NCBI GenBank assembly: GCA_002691885.1
Contig: NZJB01000062.1
Location: 1 to 6,461 of the forward strand
From: Gammaproteobacteria bacterium
GTDB lineage: Bacteria; Pseudomonadota; Gammaproteobacteria; Pseudomonadales; Pseudohongiellaceae
Length of the DNA stretch: 6,461 bases
Direction: 5' to 3'
This document shows positions 1 through 5,094 of this stretch, piece after piece. Every line of letters begins with the position of its first letter. The first letter of the stretch is position 1. A model generated the notes under the pieces. The model had not been told where the DNA came from. It saw nothing but the letters and a program-made list of their open reading frames with translations, and made no database searches. A program made the position numbers and the translations under genes.

Positions 1-873
1 AAAGAGGATGACCGTGTCCGTCATATGGATGCGCTGGGGGCGCAGGTAGGGCCCGTCTTCGTGACCTATCGGGCCCAGGCGCAGGTTGACGCACTGGTAG
101 CAGAGATCGTGCTGGGTGATCCGGACTATGATTTTCAGGCTGAAGACGGGACGCATCATATCTTTTGGTCAATTCAGGACGAGGCGAGCATTGTGGCTCT
201 TGAGACCGCAATCAACGACCTGGATTGTCTTTATGTGGCTGACGGTCACCACCGCTCAGCGGCCGCGTTCCGTGTTCGCAACATGTATCGGGACAGGAAC
301 CCTGAGCACTCGGGAGAGGAATCCTATAATTTTTTTCTGGTCGTGCTTTTTCCTCATGACCAGATGCAAATACTGGATTACAACCGGATCATTAAAGATT
401 TTGGCGGTAAGACGGCGCAGGAGTTTTTGGCAGAATTGGGCGGAAATTTCTTGATCAAACCGTTGGGAAGTGTCAGTGAGGCAAAACCGCTATCACCCAA
501 ACAATTCGGACTCTATCTGGAAAATCAGTGGTACCACCTTGTGCTCAGCGATCTTGGGAGATCCCGAGTTAACGAGAGTGATCCGGTGAATTCGCTGGAT
601 GTCAGTATCATGGAGCAGACCATACTCGGACCCATTCTGGGAATCCATGACCAGAGAACCGACAAGCGGGTTGATTTCGTGGGAGGTATTCGCGGCCTCG
701 AAGAGCTGGAGAAGAGGGTGGATTCTGGAAACTGGCAGGCAGCTATCGCGCTTTATCCCACGTCCATTGAGAGTCTGATGTCCGTCGCTGATGCCGGTGA
801 AGTGATGCCGCCTAAATCTACGTGGTTCGAGCCCAAGCTAAAAAGCGGGCTCATCGTTCACGTGCTGGATTGA
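1..873 (+). CDS. DUF1015 family protein, 5'-truncated by window edge
   Basis: The reading frame is open from base 1, so the ATG at 25 is very likely internal and the true start lies left of the window. About 290 residues are visible; from memory the family runs to about 400, so roughly the first quarter is missing. The diagnostic stretch is ADGHHRSAAAF, counted from 25 at about residues 72-82, the conserved DGHHR motif of DUF1015 (COG4198). Before it stand GPVFVTY and an HHIFW segment, which also fit the family. After it come a hydrophobic strand (FFLVVLF) and an LDYNRIIKD segment that matches the family's usual L-x-x-H/N-R pattern. There is no signal peptide or membrane segment in the visible part, so it is probably cytosolic. 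The biochemical role is unknown; some relatives lie beside phosphoglycerate dehydrogenase or other serine-pathway genes, but the left neighbour is not visible here. It is convergent with the heat-shock gene. Family call is firm, function is not. Confidence 0.88.
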   Translation, partial: KEDDRVRHMDALGAQVGPVFVTYRAQAQVDALVAEIVLGDPDYDFQAEDGTHHIFWSIQDEASIVALETAINDLDCLYVADGHHRSAAAFRVRNMYRDRNPEHSGEESYNFFLVVLFPHDQMQILDYNRIIKDFGGKTAQEFLAELGGNFLIKPLGSVSEAKPLSPKQFGLYLENQWYHLVLSDLGRSRVNESDPVNSLDVSIMEQTILGPILGIHDQRTDKRVDFVGGIRGLEELEKRVDSGNWQAAIALYPTSIESLMSVADAGEVMPPKSTWFEPKLKSGLIVHVLD

Positions 874-887
874 GTCTGGGTGGCGCA

Positions 888-992
888 GTGACGAGCGCCG
901 GCAGTCTGGCCTGAGCGCAGCGGATAAGAGTCAGTTCGACAGGTGTTTCAGGCGCAGCCTGCCGGCGCTAGCAGGCTGCCGTGACGAGCGCC
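888..992. repeat. Repeat block between convergent genes: 12-bp direct repeat with nested inverted repeats
   Basis: GTGACGAGCGCC occurs exactly at 888-899 and again at 981-992, about 93 bases apart, framing the interval. Inside, GCGCCGGCAG (895-904) is the exact reverse complement of CTGCCGGCGC (959-968). The second copy of the direct repeat ends on the last base of the ibpA stop codon. The arrangement resembles a small palindromic intergenic element, but no known family (REP, ERIC) is recognised. It could simply be terminator sequence that has been duplicated. Confidence 0.5.
954..979. terminator. Possible bidirectional terminator hairpin between convergent genes
   Basis: GCAGCCTGC (954-962) pairs perfectly with GCAGGCTGC (971-979), a GC-rich 9-bp stem around an 8-base loop. 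It lies 80 bases past the DUF1015 stop and 12 bases past the ibpA stop on the other strand, the right place to end both transcripts. Neither side has a T-run, so it would be a poor classical intrinsic terminator. It may instead protect 3' ends or work with Rho. Confidence 0.45.
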
Positions 993-1462
993 TAGGCGAC
1001 GCTGCGTGTGTCCTTCTTGATGTCGATCAGCTTGCCGGAACCGTCTCCTATGGGAATATGCTTTGGCTTCATCGCTTCAGGGATTTCTCTGATTAAGTCG
1101 ATATGCAGAAGTCCGTGGTCTAACCGAGCGCCGGTAACTTCGATGTAATCGGCCAGCTGAAAACGCCGCTCGAAATTGCGTGCAGCGATTCCGCGATGCA
1201 GATAATTATGCTCCAGCCTGTCATTATCGCGACGGCCTTTCACGGTGAGCGTTCTTTGTTCGGATTGTATATCCAGCTCCTCGCTTGTGAAGCCGGCCAC
1301 TGCCATGGTAATTCGATATTGGTCCTGTTCTAGCAGTTCAATATTATAGGGCGGGTAGGTTTGTGTGCTGCTGTCGCTGCGATTCACAGTTTCCAATAGC
1401 GATGAGAGGTGATCAAAACCTACAGTAGAACGGTATAGTGGTGCGAAATCTAATTTTCTCAT
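992..1462 (-). CDS. ibpA: IbpA-type small heat-shock protein (Hsp20)
   Basis: This 156-residue protein is an ATP-independent holdase that binds unfolding cytosolic proteins and passes them to DnaK/ClpB. The N-terminus, MRKLDFAPLYRSTVGFD, is close to E. coli IbpA. The alpha-crystallin domain covers about residues 35-128, with VAGF (55-58), the RNFERRFQL strand (95-103) and the signature A-x-x-x-x-GLL (112-119). The tail carries an I-P-I motif (136-138), the I-x-I/V element that docks into neighbouring subunits. The tail beyond it is about 18 residues, longer than in E. coli IbpA (about 137 residues in all). The ATG at 1460-1462 is preceded by GAGGA at a six-base spacing and begins exactly where the family begins. 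It is transcribed alone, convergent with the DUF1015 gene. Both a sigma-32-like promoter and a ROSE-like leader lie upstream. Confidence 0.95.
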   Translation of the reverse strand: MRKLDFAPLYRSTVGFDHLSSLLETVNRSDSSTQTYPPYNIELLEQDQYRITMAVAGFTSEELDIQSEQRTLTVKGRRDNDRLEHNYLHRGIAARNFERRFQLADYIEVTGARLDHGLLHIDLIREIPEAMKPKHIPIGDGSGKLIDIKKDTRSVA

Positions 1463-1464
1463 GG

Positions 1465-1565
1465 CATATCCTCATGGTTAGGCCCTGACGGCCAGTTAAG
1501 CAATATGAATGTAGTTGTCCACCAAACGGTCGGACTCATTACGCGAGCTCTTCTGAGCCCCGCGT
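1465..1565 (-). promoter_or_regulatory. ROSE-like RNA thermometer in the ibpA leader
   Basis: Read on the minus strand, three hairpins follow one another. Hairpin I (1565-1541) has arms ACGCG and CGCGT plus GCTC and GAGC around an AGAA loop. Hairpin II (1535-1517) has GTCC/GGAC and ACC/GGT with a one-base bulge and a GTTT loop. Hairpin III (1507-1465) pairs CATAT (1507-1503) with ATATG (1469-1465). Its TTGCTT (1503-1498) then lies against GAGGA, the Shine-Dalgarno (1473-1469), leaving one unpaired G. A U-U/C-G-C-U anti-SD facing AGGA with one extra G is the defining feature of ROSE elements, which control ibpA-type genes in alpha- and gammaproteobacteria. A GGCC/GGCC stem closes the loop of hairpin III. 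Pairing was done by eye; no folding energy was computed. Confidence 0.8.
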
Positions 1566-1572
1566 GGTAAAG

Positions 1573-1600
1573 AGGTGGGGGTTCTGCAGCAGAACTCAAG
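1573..1600 (-). promoter_or_regulatory. Sigma-32 (heat-shock) promoter of ibpA
   Basis: On the minus strand CTTGAGT (1600-1594) and CCCCACCT (1580-1573) stand 13 bases apart. The sigma-32 consensus is CTTGAAA, 13-15 bases, CCCCATNT, so six of seven -35 bases and most of the -10 agree with correct spacing. Transcription would start near 1566, immediately before leader hairpin I, giving a leader of about 100 nt. Promoter and thermometer boundaries fitting this well support both calls. Confidence 0.72.
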
Positions 1601-1719
1601 CCTCGATTGATTCGCTCGCGCTGCTGTCAGCAGATTGGAGAGTGTCAGAAAGGCCTCAGGCGCATGAGCACGATCGGGCTGTCTGTTGGTTTACCGGTAC
1701 GCGATATCCTGGTGAGCTT

Positions 1720-1765
1720 AAAATCCCGCAGAAGTCTAGCCGGGGTATCCGCTGACGCTCAGCGG
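1720..1765 (-). terminator. Candidate terminator region of the prpBC operon
   Basis: Two structures lie at the prpC 3' end. The first is a perfect 7-bp hairpin with arms CCGCTGA and TCAGCGG and a 3-base loop (1749-1765), overlapping the prpC stop codon. The second, further downstream on the minus strand, is an imperfect stem (CCC with GGG, AGA with TCT, 1725-1745) followed by four Ts (1723-1720). The second has terminator form but several mismatches; the first has no T-run. Either or both may define the prpC transcript end. Confidence 0.38.
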
Positions 1766-2883
1766 TCGCGGATGTCGATCCAGTCAGATGACTCCGGTCC
1801 AATATAATCCGCGCTGGGTCGTATGATTCGATTGTTGGCGCGCTGTTCCTTGACGTGCGCTGCCCAGCCGGTGAGTCTCGACATAACAAATATCGGCGTA
1901 AAAAGCTTGGTCGGGATTCCCATGAAATGGTAAGCCGATGCGTGAAAGAAGTCTGCGTTGCAGAACAGGCGCTTCTCACGCCACATGACTTCCTCACAGC
2001 GCACAGAAACTGGATGCAGAACCGTGTCGCCCACCGCATCCGCGAGCTTTTCTGCCCATTGCTTGATGATCACATTGCGAGGGTCTGATTCCCGATAGAT
2101 CGCATGGCCAAAACCCATGATTTTTTCCTTACGGGCTAACATCTCCAGCAGGGCTTCCTCGGCTTCGTCAGGCGATTGCCAGGTCTGAATCATCTCCATG
2201 GCGGCTTCGTTGGCGCCTCCATGGAGTGGGCCTCTAAGACTGCCTATGGCACCTGCAATACAGCTGTGTATGTCAGACAGGGTTGACGCGCAGACTCTCG
2301 CGGTAAATGTAGACGCATTGAATTCATGCTCTGCATAGAGGATTAAAGAAGTATTCATCACCTGACTGAACAGTTCTGAAGGTCGCTGGCCGGACAGCAT
2401 GTGTAAAAAATGCGCGCCGATAGACGGGTCATCCAGCTCGGTCTCTACCCGCTTCCCATAGTGAGAAAAAATGTACCAATAACAGATGATTGCGGGCAGA
2501 ATCGCAAGCAGTCTATCAATGGCTTCGTCCTGTTGCTCGAAGTCCGTTTCGGTTTCCAGATTCCCGAGCACTGAGCAGCCGGTGCGCATCACATCCATGG
2601 GATGTGCGCTCGCCGGCAGACGTTCCAGGACATCCATTAACGCCTCAGGCAGCCGTCGATTTTGAATGATTTTGGTCAGGTACTCTTCCAATTCTCCCTG
2701 ATTCGGCAAATGGCCCCGTAACAACAGGAACGCAACTTCTTCGAAACTGGCGTTCTCAGCCAGAACGCTGATATCAAAGCCGCGGTAGGTTAATCCGGTA
2801 CCTGACTTGCCCACTGTGCACAGCGCGGTTTCTCCAGCTACCTGGCCACGAAGGCCTGCACCGCCAAGTCTCTTGTCTACCAT
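1759..2883 (-). CDS. prpC: 2-methylcitrate synthase
   Basis: This enzyme condenses propionyl-CoA with oxaloacetate to 2-methylcitrate, the entry step of the methylcitrate cycle, in the cytosol. At 374 residues it has the length of PrpC-type synthases (E. coli PrpC about 389) rather than the longer hexameric GltA. The citrate-synthase catalytic triad is in place: His221 in LHGGANEAAM, His260 in GFGHAIYRESDPR and Asp311 in NADFFHASAYHFMGIP. The N-terminal LTYRGFDI (31-38) and EHEFNAST (185-192) are also family features. The ATG at 2881-2883 is served by GGAG six bases upstream. It is the second gene of a tight pair, 59 bases after prpB, which is what favours methylcitrate over plain citrate synthase. 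Some side activity with acetyl-CoA is common in the family. Nothing looks damaged. The gene expected next in many operons (prpD or acnD) is absent. Confidence 0.95.
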   Translation of the reverse strand: MVDKRLGGAGLRGQVAGETALCTVGKSGTGLTYRGFDISVLAENASFEEVAFLLLRGHLPNQGELEEYLTKIIQNRRLPEALMDVLERLPASAHPMDVMRTGCSVLGNLETETDFEQQDEAIDRLLAILPAIICYWYIFSHYGKRVETELDDPSIGAHFLHMLSGQRPSELFSQVMNTSLILYAEHEFNASTFTARVCASTLSDIHSCIAGAIGSLRGPLHGGANEAAMEMIQTWQSPDEAEEALLEMLARKEKIMGFGHAIYRESDPRNVIIKQWAEKLADAVGDTVLHPVSVRCEEVMWREKRLFCNADFFHASAYHFMGIPTKLFTPIFVMSRLTGWAAHVKEQRANNRIIRPSADYIGPESSDWIDIRDR

Positions 2884-2942
2884 CGATCACTCCATTGATA
2901 GAGTCGTTAGCTATTGTCTCTTAAACGATTGAATTTAATAGT

Positions 2943-3818
2943 TTAATTATAAAATAGCTTATCCAGCTTTTGTTCATAGGCATGATAGCCCAAAACGTCA
3001 TAGAGTCGTTCCCGGGTCTGCATGCCCGGAACGACTGACACCTGATCCCCATTGATGGCTATCGCCTGATAGACCTCTTCAGCCGCTTTGCTCATTGCTC
3101 TGAAGGCACTGAGTGGGTACAGCACCATGGCAACCCCTGCCTTACCCAGGGTCTCGCAGTTGAACAGGGGCGTTTTACCGAATTCAGTGATATTGGCCAG
3201 TATCGGGACGTCTAGGGCATTGGCAAACCGCTGGTATTGCTCGATTTCCAGGATCGCCTCCGGAAATATGACGTCAGCACCTGATTCAGCGCAGGCGATT
3301 GCGCGCTCGATCGCTGAATCAATACCCTCAACGGCCAGTGCGTCTGTCCTGGCCATGATGACAAAGTCGTCGTCCTGTTTCGCATCTGCCGCTACCTTAA
3401 TGCGGTCAACCATCTCCGCCTGGCTGACAATGGATTTGTTGGGCCGATGGCCACAGCGTTTCTGAGATACCTGGTCTTCAATGTGGACCGCTGCAGCTCC
3501 TGCCTTTTCCATCGCTTTGATAGTTCGTGCGATATTAAAGGCACCGCCCCATCCCGTATCGATATCCACGAGTAGCGGGAGCTGGCTCGCATTGGTTATG
3601 CGTTCGACATCAGCAATCACGTCATTTAGGCTTGTTATACCCAGGTCAGGTAGTCCATACGAGGCGCTGGCTACACCGCCCCCACTCAGGTAGATGGCCT
3701 GATGACCGGCTTTCTCCGCCTGCATGGCGCAGTAGGCGTTAATGGTGCCCACAATCTGAAGAGGGTGGTTGGCTTCGAGTGCAAGCCGGAAGCGCTCGCC
3801 GGCGCTCTTGTTGTTCAT
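2943..3818 (-). CDS. prpB: 2-methylisocitrate lyase
   Basis: PrpB cleaves 2-methylisocitrate to pyruvate and succinate, the last step of the methylcitrate cycle. The 291-residue length fits the family (E. coli about 296). The defining catalytic loop KRCGHRPNK is at 120-128 with Cys122 as general acid/base; the Arg after Lys and the RPNK extension separate methylisocitrate lyase from isocitrate lyase (KKCGH). Other active-site elements are YLSGGG (43-48), the metal-binding DIDTGWGG (85-92), HIED (112-115) and MARTDA (155-160). The start at 3816-3818 has AAGGA about six bases upstream. It is first in the operon, before prpC, the usual prpBC order. There is no adjacent prpR, so the regulator must be elsewhere; a palindrome upstream of the gene may be its site. 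Confidence 0.96.
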   Translation of the reverse strand: MNNKSAGERFRLALEANHPLQIVGTINAYCAMQAEKAGHQAIYLSGGGVASASYGLPDLGITSLNDVIADVERITNASQLPLLVDIDTGWGGAFNIARTIKAMEKAGAAAVHIEDQVSQKRCGHRPNKSIVSQAEMVDRIKVAADAKQDDDFVIMARTDALAVEGIDSAIERAIACAESGADVIFPEAILEIEQYQRFANALDVPILANITEFGKTPLFNCETLGKAGVAMVLYPLSAFRAMSKAAEEVYQAIAINGDQVSVVPGMQTRERLYDVLGYHAYEQKLDKLFYN

Positions 3819-3864
3819 AGCATTTCCTTAAATGTAATTCCTACCAAGCTGATTTAATGAAGAA

Positions 3865-3886
3865 AAACCATATCTTACTATGGTTT
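3865..3886. promoter_or_regulatory. Perfect inverted repeat, likely operator of prpBC
   Basis: AAACCATA (3865-3872) and TATGGTTT (3879-3886) are exact reverse complements separated by six bases, so the two half-site centres lie 14 bases apart. The element overlaps the proposed -10 of the prpB promoter and its expected start point, where a repressor would block RNA polymerase. It is AT-rich and has no T-run on the prpB strand, so it reads better as a protein-binding site than as a terminator. Which regulator binds it cannot be told from the sequence; a GntR-type or other local repressor is possible. Confidence 0.5.
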
Positions 3887-3911
3887 ACATGTTTCGTGGT
3901 TCATCAGTCAA
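3884..3911 (-). promoter_or_regulatory. Candidate sigma-70 promoter of prpBC
   Basis: On the minus strand TTGACT (3911-3906; five of six to consensus) is followed after 16 bases by TGTAAA (3889-3884; four of six). Transcription would begin near 3877, about 58 bases before the prpB start, inside the inverted repeat at 3865-3886. No properly spaced sigma-54 -24/-12 pair was found, unlike the enterobacterial prp promoter. Confidence 0.42.
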
Positions 3912-3970
3912 CCGGTGCCAGCACACTTAACATCTTTGCGTCCCGGAATGCAGGCATATCGTAGGGCCGG

Positions 3971-3982
3971 TTATCATGATAA
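3971..3982. repeat. 12-bp perfect palindrome TTATCATGATAA
   Basis: This fully symmetric sequence is flanked by GGCC on both sides (3966-3969 and 3986-3989), so a larger imperfect stem is possible. It lies just past the stop of the small gene at 3992-4219 and upstream of the prpB promoter. It could be a protein-binding site for prp regulation or part of a weak terminator. No T-run follows. Confidence 0.35.
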
Positions 3983-3991
3983 GCAGGCCTG

Positions 3992-4219
3992 TCAGCCGTT
4001 AGCTGCCATGTGCTGGATCACACCGGGCTTGCGGCTCTCAACTTTGGAGATCGTGTACTTGTATTTTTTTGCGCTCGGATCGATGGCGGCAGCCTCTACC
4101 ATAGCTGCTTCCAGATCTGCATGGGCCGCTTGTTCAGTCAGATAGGGACCGGAGATCCTGACTTGCAGTGATGGGTCATTCGGGGCGGTGGCGACGATAT
4201 AAAAATTTTCTGTATTCAC
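3992..4219 (-). CDS. Small hypothetical protein (75 aa), GTG start
   Basis: Not recognised as a named family. The protein opens with a hydrophobic strand, NFYIVATAP, and a second strand, VRISGPY. A helix rich in Ala and Glu follows (about 29-46), then a basic stretch KKYKYTISKVESRKPG (51-66). This alternation suggests a compact soluble alpha/beta domain. There is no signal peptide or membrane segment. Amphipathic spacing and ordinary composition make it look coded rather than random, although its opposite strand is also open over much of its length. The start is a GTG at 4217-4219 with no clear Shine-Dalgarno; the frame stays open further upstream without a nearby ATG, so the start is uncertain. 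It is read in the same direction as prpB, with 173 bases between them, so it is probably a separate unit. Confidence 0.55.
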   Translation of the reverse strand: MNTENFYIVATAPNDPSLQVRISGPYLTEQAAHADLEAAMVEAAAIDPSAKKYKYTISKVESRKPGVIQHMAANG

Positions 4220-4525
4220 GACTGAAAACCATGAGCCGGCACTTATCAGGATACGCGGTGCATCACTGATCGGGCGATTCGCAGGTGACGGGCTGCTCTC
4301 AAGGGCTGTATCGGCCGCGTATTAAAAACCAACAGCCGGATGAACACAAGTCACCGTGCAGAGGTTTGCGTCACAGAATTCCTGCAAGTGCCTAGGGCCC
4401 GTCTCAGGTGGGGCAGTTTTGTTGCTGTATGGCAACCTGGCCAGAAATTTTGGAGCAAACAACCGTGAAGCGTGTTTCTTTGAGGGAAGGGTCAAATGTT
4501 GCCTGTTGGACTTGCTCTGGGGGTG
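4220..4525. other. Intergenic stretch without a convincing gene
   Basis: These 306 bases between flgM and the small hypothetical gene contain only short frames that look like shadows. No FlgN-like frame follows flgM. A short hairpin, GTTGC/GCAAC with a six-base loop (4421-4436), has a T-run on the wrong side to end flgM transcription. No RNA gene or promoter could be identified with confidence; it presumably holds the flgM 3' end and the promoter of the small gene. Confidence 0.5.
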
Positions 4526-4771
4526 CTAGTCCTTCGTGCCAGGCCGGTCCAGAATGCGTAATTGCGATTCCAACTCGAATAATTTGCCGGCAACGCGCCG
4601 GGTATTGACCGTGTACTCTCCTGATTCAATTCTGCGATGCACCTCAACAATTTTCGCAGGATCAAGGCTACATTCCTGTGCGATCTCATGCCCGGCATCA
4701 CTTTTCCCTGAGTTCGGGCTCGATCCCTTGCTTATTTGGTCTGATTCGTGACCTGTTTTTTTCACGGCCAT
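4526..4771 (-). CDS. flgM: Anti-sigma-28 factor FlgM, short form
   Basis: FlgM binds the flagellar sigma factor FliA (sigma-28) and keeps late flagellar genes silent until the finished hook-basal body exports it. The C-terminal half carries the family signature: LDPAKIVEVHRRIESGEYTV (36-55), then NTRRVAGKLFELESQL (56-71). These are the two helices that grip FliA, matching the pattern D-x-x-R/K-V-x-x-(L)-x-x-x-I-x-x-G-x-Y/L-x-(V/M)-(N/D) seen in Salmonella and Pseudomonas. The first 35 residues are polar, Ser/Gly/Lys-rich and probably disordered, as expected for an exported FlgM. At 81 residues it is shorter than the usual 97-107, mostly in this N-terminal part. The start at 4769-4771 lacks a strong Shine-Dalgarno and no upstream in-frame alternative exists nearby. 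Neither flgA nor flgN is adjacent. It is divergent from fleQ. Confidence 0.85.
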   Translation of the reverse strand: MAVKKTGHESDQISKGSSPNSGKSDAGHEIAQECSLDPAKIVEVHRRIESGEYTVNTRRVAGKLFELESQLRILDRPGTKD

Positions 4772-4835
4772 TGCTCGCGTGTTGACTTGGTGGTGGTTCT
4801 CGCAGTGCGCCGATCAAGCGGCTTGCTCTGCTTCA

Positions 4836-4851
4836 ACTGTCCGACTGTCCG
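4836..4851. repeat. Tandem 8-bp duplication ACTGTCCG
   Basis: ACTGTCCG is repeated twice with no spacer in the flgM leader region. It may be a chance or slippage duplication, or a pair of binding half-sites in direct orientation. Nothing further supports a function. Confidence 0.3.
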
Positions 4852-4896
4852 GATGCAGCGCTAGCGTTACCGGCGCCGGCCCGGGCTGCCAAGAAT

Positions 4897-4923
4897 ATAA
4901 CGTCTCATCAATAAATATCTTTA
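4897..4923 (-). promoter_or_regulatory. Weak sigma-28 (FliA)-like promoter facing flgM
   Basis: On the minus strand TAAA (4923-4920) and GACGTTAT (4904-4897) are 15 bases apart, the spacing between TAAA and GCCGATAA in the FliA consensus. The -35 core matches fully, the -10 in five of eight positions. It would give a leader of about 120 nt before flgM. FliA-driven flgM expression is common in flagellar systems and would form a feedback loop. The region is AT-rich, so chance is possible. Confidence 0.3.
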
Positions 4924-5019
4924 AGGAATAGCAGTTCGTGCTTGGGTTGTCTGTGGTCTTGCTCGGTACATCTTTATCGCAGTGAAGGTGTTTTTAAGTC
5001 TGCGCTCATAGAAATGATT

Positions 5020-5028
5020 TGCTATATT
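5020..5028 (+). promoter_or_regulatory. Possible extended -10 promoter element for fleQ
   Basis: TGCTATATT contains the TGN extension and a TATATT hexamer (five of six to TATAAT) 66 bases before the fleQ start. No good -35 sits 17 bases upstream, so this relies on the extended -10 alone. A start near 5035 would place the C10 tract within the first bases of the leader. Confidence 0.33.
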
Positions 5029-5041
5029 TCATGTACAGCTA

Positions 5042-5051
5042 CCCCCCCCCC
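5042..5051 (+). repeat. Homopolymeric tract of ten C
   Basis: Ten consecutive C residues lie 43 bases before the fleQ ATG. Such runs are slippage-prone, and in other bacteria they switch surface and motility genes on and off. Here the tract is outside the coding frame, so any effect would act on the promoter, leader structure or a short upstream frame (5014-5076). A sequencing length error is also possible. Confidence 0.7.
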
Positions 5052-5094
5052 ACTTCTCAGGCAGGGCTGTTCTTGAACGGGCATATCGCGACGC

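Noticed and set aside
116..454. Open frame of 112 codons on the plus strand
   Set aside because: It is an alternative frame of the DUF1015 gene with an Arg/Trp-rich implausible product.
1564..1807. Two plus-strand frames in the ibpA-prpC interval
   Set aside because: They cross the sigma-32 promoter and the prpC 3' end, overlap each other, and lack family resemblance or a good ribosome site.
1656..2039. Open frame of 127 codons on the minus strand
   Set aside because: It overlaps the well-supported prpC 3' part on the same strand in another frame, and its Cys/Arg/Ser-rich product looks like a shadow.
3088..3465. Open frame of 125 codons on the plus strand
   Set aside because: It lies antisense within prpB, which has all its catalytic motifs; the composition is that of a reverse-frame shadow.
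3915..3920. TGGCAC on the minus strand upstream of prpB, like a sigma-54 -24 element
   Set aside because: The -12 element should follow after five bases as TTGC, but GACT is found there; the nearest TTGA is at the wrong spacing.
4408..4608. Plus-strand frame of 66 codons opposite the flgM end
   Set aside because: Cys-rich shadow partly antisense to flgM with no ribosome binding site or domain.
4870..4879. CCGGCGCCGG palindrome between flgM and fleQ
   Set aside because: Short GC-only palindromes are frequent by chance; no T-run, second copy or conserved spacing supports a terminator or operator.
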